This document shows positions 1 to 8,298 of a stretch of 64,000 bases of DNA, piece by piece. A model generated the notes under the pieces. That model made no database searches and was not told the DNA's origin. It saw only the letters and a list, made by a program, of their open reading frames with translations. Where the stretch lies: assembly GCA_016793635.1 (NCBI GenBank), contig JAEUMD010000001.1, positions 222,375 to 286,374 of the forward strand, in the 5' to 3' direction. The DNA comes from Hyphomicrobiaceae bacterium (GTDB lineage: Bacteria; Pseudomonadota; Alphaproteobacteria; Rhizobiales; Hyphomicrobiaceae). The position numbers and the translations under genes were made by a program. Position 1 is the first letter of the stretch, and every line of letters starts with the position of its first letter.

Positions 1-692
1 TTGCCGGCGAAGCCCATCTCCAGGCGGCTCAACACCTCTCCGACACCGTAGGCTCCGACCATGACGACGAGAAACTCGATACCGTCCGCGAGCAGCGGCA
101 AGCCGAGCGTGAAGCGGTAGCTGCCGTAGATCGCATCCGTTCCAACCGAGGCGACAAGCAATCCGAGTGCGAGGCTGATGAACGCCTTGGCCAAACCACC
201 GCGTCCGAGTGCGATGACGCTGGCGAGGCCGAACACGACGATCGCGAAGTATTCGGGCGTCGAGAAACGCAGTGCGAAGTCGGCGACCGGCTTCGTCAAC
301 ACCACCATGATGAACCACGACAGGACGCCGCCCCCGAGCGCCGCCACGAGGGTCCATCCGAGTGCCTTCGACGGCTTGCCGGCGCGCGCCATGGCATAGC
401 CGTCCCACAGCAGCGGCACGTGGATCGGTTCACCCGGAATGCGAAACAGAATGGAGGTGAAGGCACCGCCGTATGTGCCGGAGACGTACATCGCGGTCAG
501 CAGCACGATGGAGCCGGTTACGTCCATCTTGTAAGTGAAGGGCAGCACCAGGATGACGCCCATCACGAGGGTGAGGCCCGGCAGGACGCCGACCAGCAAT
601 CCGACCAGGATGCCAATGACGATCATGGCGATGTTGGCCGGCTCGAAACAGCTGATGAAGCCCGAGCCGAGTTGGGCAAGGATATCGAGCAT
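1..692 (-). CDS. tctA: Tripartite tricarboxylate transporter large permease TctA (partial, N-terminal part)
   Basis: This is the large membrane permease of a TTT-family solute uptake system, working in the inner membrane with TctB and the periplasmic binding protein TctC. Read on the minus strand from the ATG at 692, it gives a hydrophobic protein beginning MLDILAQLGSGF. It contains the family's glycine-rich stretch GVLPGLTLVMGV near residue 37 and a second conserved stretch (GGAFTSILFRIPGEP) near residue 75. The reading frame runs off the left edge after about 230 codons; TctA proteins are usually about 500 residues, so the C-terminal half lies outside the window. It is the last gene of tctC-tctB-tctA, starting 38 bases after the tctB stop. 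The substrate cannot be told from the sequence. Confidence 0.9.
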   Translation of the reverse strand, partial: MLDILAQLGSGFISCFEPANIAMIVIGILVGLLVGVLPGLTLVMGVILVLPFTYKMDVTGSIVLLTAMYVSGTYGGAFTSILFRIPGEPIHVPLLWDGYAMARAGKPSKALGWTLVAALGGGVLSWFIMVVLTKPVADFALRFSTPEYFAIVVFGLASVIALGRGGLAKAFISLALGLLVASVGTDAIYGSYRFTLGLPLLADGIEFLVVMVGAYGVGEVLSRLEMGFAG

Positions 693-730
693 TGGCGCCC
701 GTGACCTTTCGGAGTTGTGCGATCAGCCGT

Positions 731-1282
731 TCACCAGAGCGACAGCAAATGGATGACGAATTGCGTCACCTGGTCGAAAGGGGGCGTGCCGCGCGGCAGC
801 GATACGTAGACGAGCTTCAGGAAGATGACCGCGAACACGAGCGTTCCGATCAGCGACCCGAGCCAGATCACCGTGTGGTTCCGGTAGCGGCCGAGATACA
901 TGAAGACGACGAGATAGATGAAGGTCGCCAGCAGGAACCCGAGCGTGTTGACGAACACCGCAAAGCCGAGCGTCAGCAGCACGCCGCCCGCGAGCAGGTG
1001 TGGCAGGCGAAACCCCGGATCCTCGTGCACGGCGGCGCCCTCGATCACCTCGCCGAGGCCAGCGACGGCGTCCTCGTCCTTTCGCGAGAGAAGAATGCGG
1101 GCGATCTCGACGAGAGACGCGATCGCCATGATGGTGATGGCGACGCGCGGCCATACGGTTGGCGGCAACTGTCCCGGCTGCGCCGAATAGGTGATGTTGT
1201 TGGTCAACCCCCACAACACCGCGGTGCAGCCGAGAACGACGGCGTAAGGCGCCGTTGCCTTGAGCTTTGCGAGCGTGCTCAC
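731..1282 (-). CDS. tctB: Tripartite tricarboxylate transporter small subunit TctB
   Basis: A protein of 183 residues with four predicted membrane segments (about residues 10-30, 45-62, 92-127 and 138-160). This is the size and topology of the small TctB subunit that partners TctA. Its start overlaps the tctC stop by four bases (ATGA), indicating translational coupling inside one operon. TctB families diverge strongly, so the call rests on topology, length and position between tctC and tctA. Confidence 0.88.
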   Translation of the reverse strand: MSTLAKLKATAPYAVVLGCTAVLWGLTNNITYSAQPGQLPPTVWPRVAITIMAIASLVEIARILLSRKDEDAVAGLGEVIEGAAVHEDPGFRLPHLLAGGVLLTLGFAVFVNTLGFLLATFIYLVVFMYLGRYRNHTVIWLGSLIGTLVFAVIFLKLVYVSLPRGTPPFDQVTQFVIHLLSLW

Positions 1283-2244
1283 TGCTTCCCCGCCAACGCT
1301 TTCATCTCGGCGAGCTGCGCGGCGAGGTAGTCGCCGGCCTTCGTGGCATCGATGAAGCTATTGGGATCGGCGTATTGATCCTTGAGGAAGGTCTTGAACT
1401 CGTCCGTCGCGGCGATCTTCGTCAGCACCTCGGACAGCTTGGCGACGCGGTCCGGCGGCGTACCGGCGCGCACCACGATGGAGCGGAACTGCGGCAGCGA
1501 GACATTGTAGCCGAGCTCCGTCGACGTCGGCACGTCGGGGAAATCGGGGTGGCGCGTCTTGCCGAAAATCATCAGCGGACGCATCTGCTTGTTCTTGAGG
1601 AACTGGCCGACGTCGCCCGCCTGCTCGTAAAGGGCATCGGCGTGACCGCCGAGGATTGACACGTAGCGCTCGGCCGGCTTGCCGAACGGCACCTGGACGA
1701 CCTTGACGCCCTTGCCGTCGAGACTCTTCAGCGAAAAGTCGTCGACGCTGCCGAAGCCCAGGGTCGCGACCTTGAGCGTGCCCGGCTTCTCCTTGGCTTC
1801 CTTCTCGAAGTCCGCCCAACTCTTGAAGCGGCTCTCGGTCGGAACGAACAGGAAGGAGGGGCCTTGAATCATCACCGCGACCGGCGTGATGTCGGTGAGG
1901 GACCAGCGAGGCGTATCGCCCGCGAGCAGCGCGTGGCTGTCGGCGATGTAGATTGCAATCGAATGGCCGTCCGCCGGCGAGGCGATGAGCTTGGCCATGC
2001 CGGTTGCGCCCGTGCCGCCCGGCACGTTGACAACAGGCATACCCTGGCCGAGCACCGGCTCGCCGAGCTTGCCGACGAGACGGGCGAGCTGGTCGGCGCC
2101 TCCGCCCGGTCCCCAGGGCACGACGAACTCGATGGCGCGCGAGGGATAAGCCTCTTGGGCAGAGGCTGCGACGCAGCCCGTCACGGCAAGGGCCGCTAAG
2201 GCGAGGGCCCGCGCAAACGCGCGGCGCGTGCTTGGCTTGGTCAC
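1279..2244 (-). CDS. tctC: TctC/Bug-family periplasmic solute-binding protein
   Basis: A 321-residue extracytoplasmic receptor that captures a small carboxylate and delivers it to TctAB. It has an N-terminal signal peptide (hydrophobic core about residues 9-28, cleavage after VAASAQ). The Bug-family signature follows, with YPSRAIEFVVPWGPGGGAD near residue 33 and GGTGATGMAKLIASPADGHS near residue 76. The length is typical. The start is GTG at 2244, chosen because a strong ribosome site (GGGAGGAAT) lies just upstream. It is the first gene of the operon and divergent from the IclR-type regulator, which probably controls it. Bug proteins bind many carboxylates, so the ligand is unknown. Confidence 0.93.
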   Translation of the reverse strand: MTKPSTRRAFARALALAALAVTGCVAASAQEAYPSRAIEFVVPWGPGGGADQLARLVGKLGEPVLGQGMPVVNVPGGTGATGMAKLIASPADGHSIAIYIADSHALLAGDTPRWSLTDITPVAVMIQGPSFLFVPTESRFKSWADFEKEAKEKPGTLKVATLGFGSVDDFSLKSLDGKGVKVVQVPFGKPAERYVSILGGHADALYEQAGDVGQFLKNKQMRPLMIFGKTRHPDFPDVPTSTELGYNVSLPQFRSIVVRAGTPPDRVAKLSEVLTKIAATDEFKTFLKDQYADPNSFIDATKAGDYLAAQLAEMKALAGKQ

Positions 2245-2551
2245 GACGTTATTCCTCCCAGGTCATGCGGCAGTCCATTCTGGCTGCCGCTTGTCTCTTA
2301 CCACCCCTTGTAGCTCTCGCGGCCACGTCACCAGGGCGGATGTGTTCGATGCAGGCGAGCCGGGTCCGGTTTTGGACGTCGCTCAATCCAGTTTGATAAA
2401 CGAGACACAGTGTCCTAGAGTTTAGTAGTGCTGCGAGCTTGTCAAGCCACCTTGCGCAAGGATGCTCGCGCCTTGCACATTGTCGGTGACGTTGAGGGCG
2501 GTGCCGAACCAGCCACCGGGTCGATGCCGGGTCAGATCAGGGAATTCGCAG
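2245..2551. promoter_or_regulatory. Divergent tct / IclR control region with an 11-bp palindrome
   Basis: About 300 bases separate the tctC start from the likely start of the IclR gene, and both promoters must lie here. A perfect odd palindrome, GACACAGTGTC, is at 2404-2414. IclR proteins bind short palindromes in such divergent regions, so this is a candidate operator. No clean -35/-10 pair stands out by eye. The assignment is inference from position and symmetry. Confidence 0.45.
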
Positions 2552-3448
2552 ATGCCGAAGGCCAGACGCACGCCGAAGGTTCAAAAACCAGAGGCCGTCG
2601 CGCCCATCGACCTCAACTTCGCGGACATGGAAGCGGGGGACCGGCTGTCGGCGCTGGAGAAGGCGCTGCTCGTGCTCGAGGCGATCGTCAACCGGCCAAC
2701 GCCGGTGGGGCTGCCCGATCTCACTGCCGAGCTGGGCCTGCCTCGCCAAACCATACATCGCGTGCTCCAGCAACTCTCGGAGACGGGGTTGCTCGTGCGC
2801 GATCCTTCGCGTGACCGTTATGCCGTGGGCGCACGTCTCAGCCGCCTCTCCCTCGCGGCACTGCTCACACGTAACCAGGGCGCGCCCGTGCGCAGCGTTC
2901 TCAAGGCGACCGTCGCGAAGGTGCAGGAGACGTGCAACATCGGCGTGCTGGACGGGCTCGAGTTCGTCTATCTCGACCGCATCGAGGCGGAGTGGTCGCT
3001 GCGCGTGCACTTGACGGCGGGCAGCCGCGTTCCAGCCTATTGCACGTCGGGCGGCAAGGTGCTGCTGGCCTGGCTCGATCGCGATCTCAGGGAGGCACTG
3101 ATCCGCTCGGCGGCGCTCCAGCCTTACACGGCCAAGACGATCGCGACACCGACGGCGCTCAGCGCCGAGCTCGATCGCATCAGAGAGGCCGGCTACGCGA
3201 TCAACGACGAGGAGTACACCATCGGCATCGTCGGTGCGGCCGTACCGGTTCTCGATGCGGCTGGGCGGGCGCTCGGCGCCGTCGCGCTGCATGGCCCTTC
3301 GCCGCGTCTGTCGCCCGAGCGGGCGCGGGGGCAAGTGCCGGCGCTACAGATGGCGGCGCGACAGCTTGCGGGCCTTTGGCGGTTCGGCTCTGCCCCCGCC
3401 GACGACATCGGCACACCACAGCGCCGCGGGCGCCCGGCTGGCGGCTGA
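2552..3448 (+). CDS. IclR-family transcriptional regulator
   Basis: A cytoplasmic one-component regulator. The N-terminal winged helix (about residues 25-85: SALEKALLVLEAIVNRP, then LGLPRQTIHRVLQQLSETG) precedes the IclR effector-binding domain. That domain shows the family motifs LRVHLTAGSRVPAYCTSGGKVLLA and, near the C terminus, GYAINDEEYTIGIVGAAVPV. The ORF opens at 2462, but I prefer the ATG at 2552 (MPKARRTPK), which leaves a normal length of about 298 residues. It is divergent from tctCBA and is the likely controller of uptake of that substrate. The effector is unknown. Confidence 0.9.
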   Translation: MPKARRTPKVQKPEAVAPIDLNFADMEAGDRLSALEKALLVLEAIVNRPTPVGLPDLTAELGLPRQTIHRVLQQLSETGLLVRDPSRDRYAVGARLSRLSLAALLTRNQGAPVRSVLKATVAKVQETCNIGVLDGLEFVYLDRIEAEWSLRVHLTAGSRVPAYCTSGGKVLLAWLDRDLREALIRSAALQPYTAKTIATPTALSAELDRIREAGYAINDEEYTIGIVGAAVPVLDAAGRALGAVALHGPSPRLSPERARGQVPALQMAARQLAGLWRFGSAPADDIGTPQRRGRPAGG

Positions 3449-3547
3449 ATGCTCCGCGCGGGATGATGACGACGTTGCGCCTCGTGCCTGGCTCATTTAA
3501 TCCACTGCGACACGCGGCGCTGACGGCGTTGCACAACGGTTCGGGCG

Positions 3548-3925
3548 ATGCGTGAAATTCTCATCAGGGCCGGTCACGTCGCCATCCGCGCGCGTCTCCT
3601 CGAGACCGCTACGGCGGACCGGATTTGGCAGGCCCTGCCGATCTACGCGCGGGCGCAGACCTGGGGCGACGAGGTCTATTTCGCAACCCCGGTTCACGCT
3701 CCCGTCGAGGCGGGCGCGCGCGAGGTCGTCAAGCGGGGCGAAATCGCCTACTGGCCGGATGGCGACGCGATCGCGATCGGGTTTGGTCCCACACCGATCT
3801 CGCGCGGCGGGGAGATTCGGCTTGCCAGCCCATGCAACATTTGGGCGATGGCGCTCGACGACGTGACCGCATTGGGCACGGTTCGGGTCGGCGATAGCAT
3901 CGCCGTGATCGAAGCCGATAGCTGA
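3548..3925 (+). CDS. Cyclophilin-like fold protein
   Basis: A 125-residue cytoplasmic protein beginning MREILIRAGHVAIRARLLET. It resembles the small cyclophilin-like family once called DUF369, with the pattern YARAQTWGDEVYFATPV, then GEIAYWPDGDAIAIGFGPTPIS, then NIWAMALDDVTALGTVRVGD. Members are beta-barrel proteins of unproven function and often lie beside catabolic or transport genes. It follows the IclR gene by about 100 bases on the same strand, so it may belong to the same regulon. There is no signal peptide. Confidence 0.75.
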   Translation: MREILIRAGHVAIRARLLETATADRIWQALPIYARAQTWGDEVYFATPVHAPVEAGAREVVKRGEIAYWPDGDAIAIGFGPTPISRGGEIRLASPCNIWAMALDDVTALGTVRVGDSIAVIEADS

Positions 3926-3956
3926 GACCGGTGCATTGACAGGGGGCGAGCAGCCA

Positions 3957-4772
3957 GTGACTTCATCCGCCGAACCGGTTGGCCTCCGCCTTCCCATTTC
4001 CTGCTTCATCATCGCCAAGAACGAGGCCGACCGGCTGCCGCGCGCGATACGCTCGGTTCGCGATCTCGTCGACGAAATCGTGGTGATCGACTCGGGCAGC
4101 ACCGATGGCACGCCAGAAATTGCTGCCGGTCTCGGCGCGCGCGCACTCTTCAATACCTGGCCAGGGTTCGGCCAGCAGAAGCGGTTCGGTGAGGAGCAGT
4201 GCCGTAACCGCTGGCTGCTCAACATCGACGCCGACGAGGAAGTGAGCCCGCGGCTCGCGACGGAGATCCGTGACCTGTTCGCGCGAGGCGAGCCGACCGA
4301 AGCGGCGTTCGGCATGTGGGCCAGCATCGTCTACCCGGGCGAGACGCGGCCGCGTCCCTTTGCGCGCGATCACTTCGTCTATCGTCTCTACGATTTCAAG
4401 CGCGTGCGTTTCGCGGATTCGACGCTCTTCGACAGCGTCGAACTCAAGGGGGCGCCGACGCGTAAGCTCGCGGGTGCTCTCTTCCACCACACCGTCCGGT
4501 CGATGGACGACCTGATCGCCAAGAGCAACGCGCGCGCAGCCTACAACGCGGCGAATGCGAAGAAGAAGTCGCGCGCGTTGTTGGCGTTGCGCACGGTGAC
4601 GGAGCTGCCGTACGCGTTCCTCAGATATTATTTCGCCCGCGCGCATGTTCTGGGAGGAATGAAGGGGTTCGAGTACGCCGTCATCATCTCGTTCTTCCGC
4701 TTTGTCCGGATCATGCGGATGCGGCAGGGGCGTACGGCCGATCCGGGTGCCGATCCGAATGCGATGAGCTGA
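3957..4772 (+). CDS. Glycosyltransferase family 2, lipopolysaccharide-core WaaE-like
   Basis: An inverting GT-A glycosyltransferase that probably adds a sugar to the LPS core at the inner face of the inner membrane. Conserved parts are SCFIIAKNEADRLPRAIRSV at the N terminus, VVIDSGSTDGTPEIA, the acceptor-type sequence FGQQKRFGEEQCRN, and the metal-binding WLLNIDADEEVSP (DxD). The length and C-terminal basic amphipathic segment match WaaE/KdtX-type enzymes. The ORF opens with TTG at 3936. GTG at 3957, ten bases after a GGGGG run, is a better start. UGA is its stop. Confidence 0.85.
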   Translation: MTSSAEPVGLRLPISCFIIAKNEADRLPRAIRSVRDLVDEIVVIDSGSTDGTPEIAAGLGARALFNTWPGFGQQKRFGEEQCRNRWLLNIDADEEVSPRLATEIRDLFARGEPTEAAFGMWASIVYPGETRPRPFARDHFVYRLYDFKRVRFADSTLFDSVELKGAPTRKLAGALFHHTVRSMDDLIAKSNARAAYNAANAKKKSRALLALRTVTELPYAFLRYYFARAHVLGGMKGFEYAVIISFFRFVRIMRMRQGRTADPGADPNAMS

Positions 4773-4917
4773 GCGTGGCGTGTAAGAGTTCTGCCGTGAC
4801 CGTGATCGGTCACTTCTGTTTCGGGATGTCCCACCCGAGGTATGATGGGGCAGTCTCGGCGGACCTCGGAGAGTGCTGTCGGCTGCGAGCGGACGCGAAG
4901 GAGCGAAGGAGCAAGGC

Positions 4918-5655
4918 ATGAGCGGGTCGTGCTCGTCGGACGGCTGCGGATGCGCGGGAAACCCGCGTTTCGATGGCATGGACACGCGCTACAAGCGGGT
5001 GTTGTGGCTGGTGATCGCCATCAACGCCGCGATGTTCTTCATCGAGATGGCGGCGGGCCAGTTCGCGGGGTCGCAGGCGCTGCAGGCCGACGCGCTCGAT
5101 TTTCTCGGTGACACGCTGACCTACGGAATGAGCCTCGCCGTCATAGGTTCGAGCCTCAAGACTCGCGCCACGGCTGCGCTCGCGAAAGGGGCGAGCCTGA
5201 CGCTCATGGGCCTATGGGTGTTCGGCGCCACCGCGTACCATGTCTTCGTGCTCGGCCTGCCGCGAGCCGAGGTGATGGGCGTGGTCGGCTTTCTCGCCCT
5301 TGCCGCCAACCTTGCGAGTGTCCTGCTACTGATGCGCTACAAGGATGGCGACGCCAACGTCCGCTCTGTGTGGCTCTGCTCGCGCAACGACGCCATCGGC
5401 AATGTGGCGGTGATGGGTGCGGCAGCGCTCGTGTGGACGACGGCCTCGCCCTGGCCGGATCTCGCCGTCGCGGCGGCGATGGCCGGGTTGTTCCTCAACT
5501 CGTCCTTCCTGATCCTGCGTCAGGGTATCGACGAATACCGTGCAGGTGAGCGCGAGGCCCACGCGGCGGCGCATTCCGGCGTGGAAGGACGAGAACAACA
5601 GCATGGGTCCAGCCACGATTGCGCTGGCCACGAGCATCATTGCCAACATCATTGA
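4918..5655 (+). CDS. Cation diffusion facilitator-type metal transporter
   Basis: A predicted metal/H+ antiporter (CDF family) of about 245 residues in the inner membrane. It has an N-terminal cysteine-rich motif (CSSDGCGCAGNPRFDGMD) followed by about six membrane segments. The second segment carries ALQADALDFLGDTLTYG, matching the HSxxDxxxD-like metal site of the family in variant form. The C terminus is rich in His and Cys (HSGVEGREQQHGSSHDCAG and a final HEHHCQHH), probably a metal-sensing tail. The cytoplasmic domain of classical CDFs is missing. The start at 4918 is preceded by GAAGGAGCAAGGC. Zn or Co export is inferred. Confidence 0.82.
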   Translation: MSGSCSSDGCGCAGNPRFDGMDTRYKRVLWLVIAINAAMFFIEMAAGQFAGSQALQADALDFLGDTLTYGMSLAVIGSSLKTRATAALAKGASLTLMGLWVFGATAYHVFVLGLPRAEVMGVVGFLALAANLASVLLLMRYKDGDANVRSVWLCSRNDAIGNVAVMGAAALVWTTASPWPDLAVAAAMAGLFLNSSFLILRQGIDEYRAGEREAHAAAHSGVEGREQQHGSSHDCAGHEHHCQHH

Positions 5656-5829
5656 AAGCATGAAAGCCTTCGGCGGTGCTCGTTCCGGTGCGCCAGCCTC
5701 ACCCGCATGCTGCCCCGCATGCTGCCCCGCATGCTGGAACGAATCTTCGCCGTGACTCGTTTCCTCACCCGAGCCGCCAGCATATGGCTCTCGGTATCCA
5801 GTCGCCGCGAGGGAACAGGAAGGCACGTC

Positions 5830-6219
5830 ATGAGACGAAGCACCATGATCCGCACCGTAACGCGGGTATCGATCGCGTTTCTTTGCACGAGCGCTCTTCC
5901 ACTCGTGGCATCCGCCGACGACAAGGGCCAGGTCGCGTTCAACACGCACTGCCGCAATTGCCATTCGATCGAGAAGGGTGAGAACCGTCTCGGCCCTTCG
6001 CTATTTGGCATCGTCGATGCCGAAGCCGGCGCGGTTGCGGGTTACGCCAACTATTCGGGCGCTTTGCAGGGCTTCCGCTGGGACGCGGCGACGCTGGACA
6101 AGTTCATCGCGGACCCAAAGTCTGTCAGCCTAAATACGACAATGGTGTTTCCACCCGTCGCGGATGCGGAGCAGCGGGCGGCAATCGTCGGCTATCTGAA
6201 GGCCAGCAGCGGCCAATGA
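5830..6219 (+). CDS. Class I c-type cytochrome, periplasmic
   Basis: A small periplasmic electron carrier of about 129 residues. A signal peptide (IRTVTRVSIAFLCTSALPL, cleavage after ASA) is followed by one haem-binding site, FNTHCRNCHSIEKGENRLGP, and a distal methionine in NTTMVFPPVADAEQRA. GPSLFGIVDAEAG and the Y-Y segment are typical of mitochondrial-type cytochrome c2/c550. The start at 5830 follows an AGGAAGG site; the open frame extends upstream through a small tandem repeat (GCATGCTGCCCC-like, about 5706-5740) that looks non-coding. Its redox partner is unknown. Confidence 0.9.
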   Translation: MRRSTMIRTVTRVSIAFLCTSALPLVASADDKGQVAFNTHCRNCHSIEKGENRLGPSLFGIVDAEAGAVAGYANYSGALQGFRWDAATLDKFIADPKSVSLNTTMVFPPVADAEQRAAIVGYLKASSGQ

Positions 6220-6303
6220 GGTGGTGATCCCGCGTCACGTCATGCGTAGTGGCAGTCGGATTCAGGGCTAGGGTAAGACACCTCCGGACGAAGGAGAGGT
6301 GTC

Positions 6304-6837
6304 ATGATCCCGCTCGCACTACCCGAAGTCTACAAGTTGATCGAACCCGGCCCAGTCGTCCTGCTCGCGACGAGGGCGAGAACCGGCCGAGCCAACGTCA
6401 TGACGATGTCGTGGCACATGATGACCGAGTTCGCGCCGCCGAGCGTCGCGTGCGTGGTGAGCTCGGCCAATCACAGCTTCAAGGCGTTGCGGTCGACGGG
6501 CGAATGCGTCATCGCCATACCGTCCGTCGCCATGGCGGAAACGGTTGTGGCGGTCGGCAATTGTTCGGGCCGGAGCGGTGACAAGCTCGCGATGCTCGGC
6601 CTCGCTACTGCCGAGGCGAGCCTTGTCAGGGCACCTCTCCTGCCTCAGTGTCTGGCTAACCTCGAATGCCGCGTGACCGACATGACGCTGGTCGAGCGAA
6701 TGAACCTCTTCGTTCTCGAGGTTGTCGCCGCCTGGATCGATCCGCGCCAGCGCAGGGCCAAGACGATCCATCACTGCGGTTACGGCGCATTCATCGTTGA
6801 CGGTCGGCGTATCTCGCTCCCCTCCGCCAAGGCTTGA
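6304..6837 (+). CDS. Flavin reductase-like, FMN-binding split-barrel protein
   Basis: A cytoplasmic protein of 177 residues with the pattern of the flavin-reductase domain: PVVLLATRARTGRANVMTMS, then PPSVACVVSSANHSFKALRS (FMN contact region), then FVLEVVAAWIDP near the C terminus. Family members reduce FMN/FAD with NAD(P)H or act as flavoproteins of unknown substrate. The start at 6304 follows GAAGGAGAGGTGTC. It is convergent with hlyD and separated from it by the terminator at 6871-6896. Confidence 0.85.
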   Translation: MIPLALPEVYKLIEPGPVVLLATRARTGRANVMTMSWHMMTEFAPPSVACVVSSANHSFKALRSTGECVIAIPSVAMAETVVAVGNCSGRSGDKLAMLGLATAEASLVRAPLLPQCLANLECRVTDMTLVERMNLFVLEVVAAWIDPRQRRAKTIHHCGYGAFIVDGRRISLPSAKA

Positions 6838-6870
6838 GAGCCGGGTATCACCCTCGCTCCCGCACCAGAG

Positions 6871-6896
6871 AAAAAGGGGGGCTGAAACCCGCCCCC
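6871..6896 (-). terminator. Rho-independent terminator after the type I secretion operon
   Basis: Read on the minus strand this is GGGGGC, an 8-base loop, GCCCCC, then CTTTTT. It lies about 40 bases beyond the hlyD stop, so it ends the minus-strand operon. Confidence 0.75.
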
Positions 6897-6937
6897 TCAT
6901 CGGTCGACCTGTCGGCGCGGCGCGCCTGAGGCGCGGG

Positions 6938-8260
6938 TCAGCGCTCGCGCATGGCCCGGCGCATCTGGTCGGAGAGCGGCTTCATCAGATATTCGAGTGC
7001 GGTGCGCTCCGACGTCTTGATGAGTGCTTCGGCCTGCATGCCGGCTTGCAGTTTCAGATCGCCGAGTGCCGCGACGGCTTTGGGATCGAGCGTGAGGCGC
7101 GCGCTGTAGTAGAGCGCGCCGGTCTGCTGGTCCTTGGTGACGTCGGGCGAGACGCGCGTGACGGAGGCGTCGATGTGCGGCGTCGTGCGGCGGTTGAAGG
7201 CGTTGAGGCGGATCTCCGAGCTCTGTCCGACGTAGACGAGGTCGATGTCCTGCGGATTGATACGTACTTCGAGTTCGAGCACTTCTTCTGTCGGGACAAT
7301 CAACATGATCGGCTCGGCCGCGGTGATGACGCCGCCGACGGTGTGCGCAGTCGACTGGTGCACCTGGCCGGAAACTGGCGCACGAATGTCGATCCGCTGC
7401 AGCATGTCCGTTGCCGCGGCCTTCTTCTCCTGCTGCTGGGCAAGCTCGCCCTGGACCTCGCGGAGTTCTCGCGTCGTCTCGGCCCGCAGCTCGTCGTCGA
7501 GGCTCGCAAGCTGCATTTCCGTCTCGACGATGCGACCCTCGGTCTGCGCGATGGAGGCCTGGATCTGTCCCTGCTGGCCGGTGAGATTGACCGCTTCGCG
7601 CTCCATCGCACTTAGGCGAGAGGTGGTGACGAGGCGGCTTTCGTCGAGCTTGCGTAGACCTGCGAGCTCCTTGTCGGTGATCTCTGCGAGCTTGCGTTTG
7701 GCCTCGAGATCGAACGAGAGGCTCTCCATCTCCTTCTTGAGCTGGAGGATGCGTTCGCCGAGACGCTGCTTGCGCAGAGCGTGCGATGTCTTGCGTGCCT
7801 CGTAGAGCGCGGTTTCCGTCGAGAGGATCTCGGCGACGACGGGATCGCGGCCGCGCTCGGTGAGCGATTTCGGGAACAGCAGCGGCGCATAGCCGGAACG
7901 TTCCGCGTTGAGCCGCGCGCCGCGCCCCTGCAACTCGTCGATCTTCTTGGTGATGCCGTGCAGGTTGGCGAGGATCACCGTCTCGTCGAGCCTCACGACG
8001 ACGTCACCAGCTTTGACGAAGGCGCCGTCGCGGGCGAGAATCTCGCCGACGACGCCACCGGTCGGATGCTGCACCTTGCGCAGGTTCTGTGTGACGACGA
8101 GCTGCCCGGTCGATACCACGGCGCCCGAGATCGGGAGTTGCGTCGCCCAGATACCTGCGAGGATCACGAATGCGGCGAAGATGGCCGCACCTTTGTAGGT
8201 GAGGTCGCGCAGGGCGCGGTCGAAGTCGATCGTGTGGTCGATGGCGTTGGTTGTGCTCAT
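6938..8260 (-). CDS. HlyD-family type I secretion membrane-fusion (adaptor) protein
   Basis: A 440-residue inner-membrane-anchored adaptor linking a type I ABC exporter to an outer-membrane TolC channel. It has one N-terminal membrane segment (about residues 32-52, GAAIFAAFVILAGIWA) and a lipoyl half-motif (LRKVQHPTGGVVGEILARDG). A long coiled coil (about residues 100-270) is followed by the second lipoyl/barrel part (RIDIRAPVSGQVHQSTAHT) and a beta-barrel domain. The family motif VVRLDETVILANLHGITKKI is present. It lies downstream of the exporter gene. No tolC gene is in the window, so a housekeeping TolC is probably used. Confidence 0.93.
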   Translation of the reverse strand: MSTTNAIDHTIDFDRALRDLTYKGAAIFAAFVILAGIWATQLPISGAVVSTGQLVVTQNLRKVQHPTGGVVGEILARDGAFVKAGDVVVRLDETVILANLHGITKKIDELQGRGARLNAERSGYAPLLFPKSLTERGRDPVVAEILSTETALYEARKTSHALRKQRLGERILQLKKEMESLSFDLEAKRKLAEITDKELAGLRKLDESRLVTTSRLSAMEREAVNLTGQQGQIQASIAQTEGRIVETEMQLASLDDELRAETTRELREVQGELAQQQEKKAAATDMLQRIDIRAPVSGQVHQSTAHTVGGVITAAEPIMLIVPTEEVLELEVRINPQDIDLVYVGQSSEIRLNAFNRRTTPHIDASVTRVSPDVTKDQQTGALYYSARLTLDPKAVAALGDLKLQAGMQAEALIKTSERTALEYLMKPLSDQMRRAMRER

Positions 8261-8298
8261 GGCAATCCTCGAGCGTTATCGGGGCGCAGGACGCGAGC

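Noticed and set aside
2537-3334. A 265-residue minus-strand ORF opposite the IclR gene
   Set aside because: It is an Arg-rich antisense frame typical of GC-rich DNA. The plus-strand frame has full IclR motifs.
5706-5740. Tandem GCATGCTGCCCC-like repeat as a regulatory or mobile element
   Set aside because: Only about three imperfect units between two unrelated genes; it is more simply a short local duplication.
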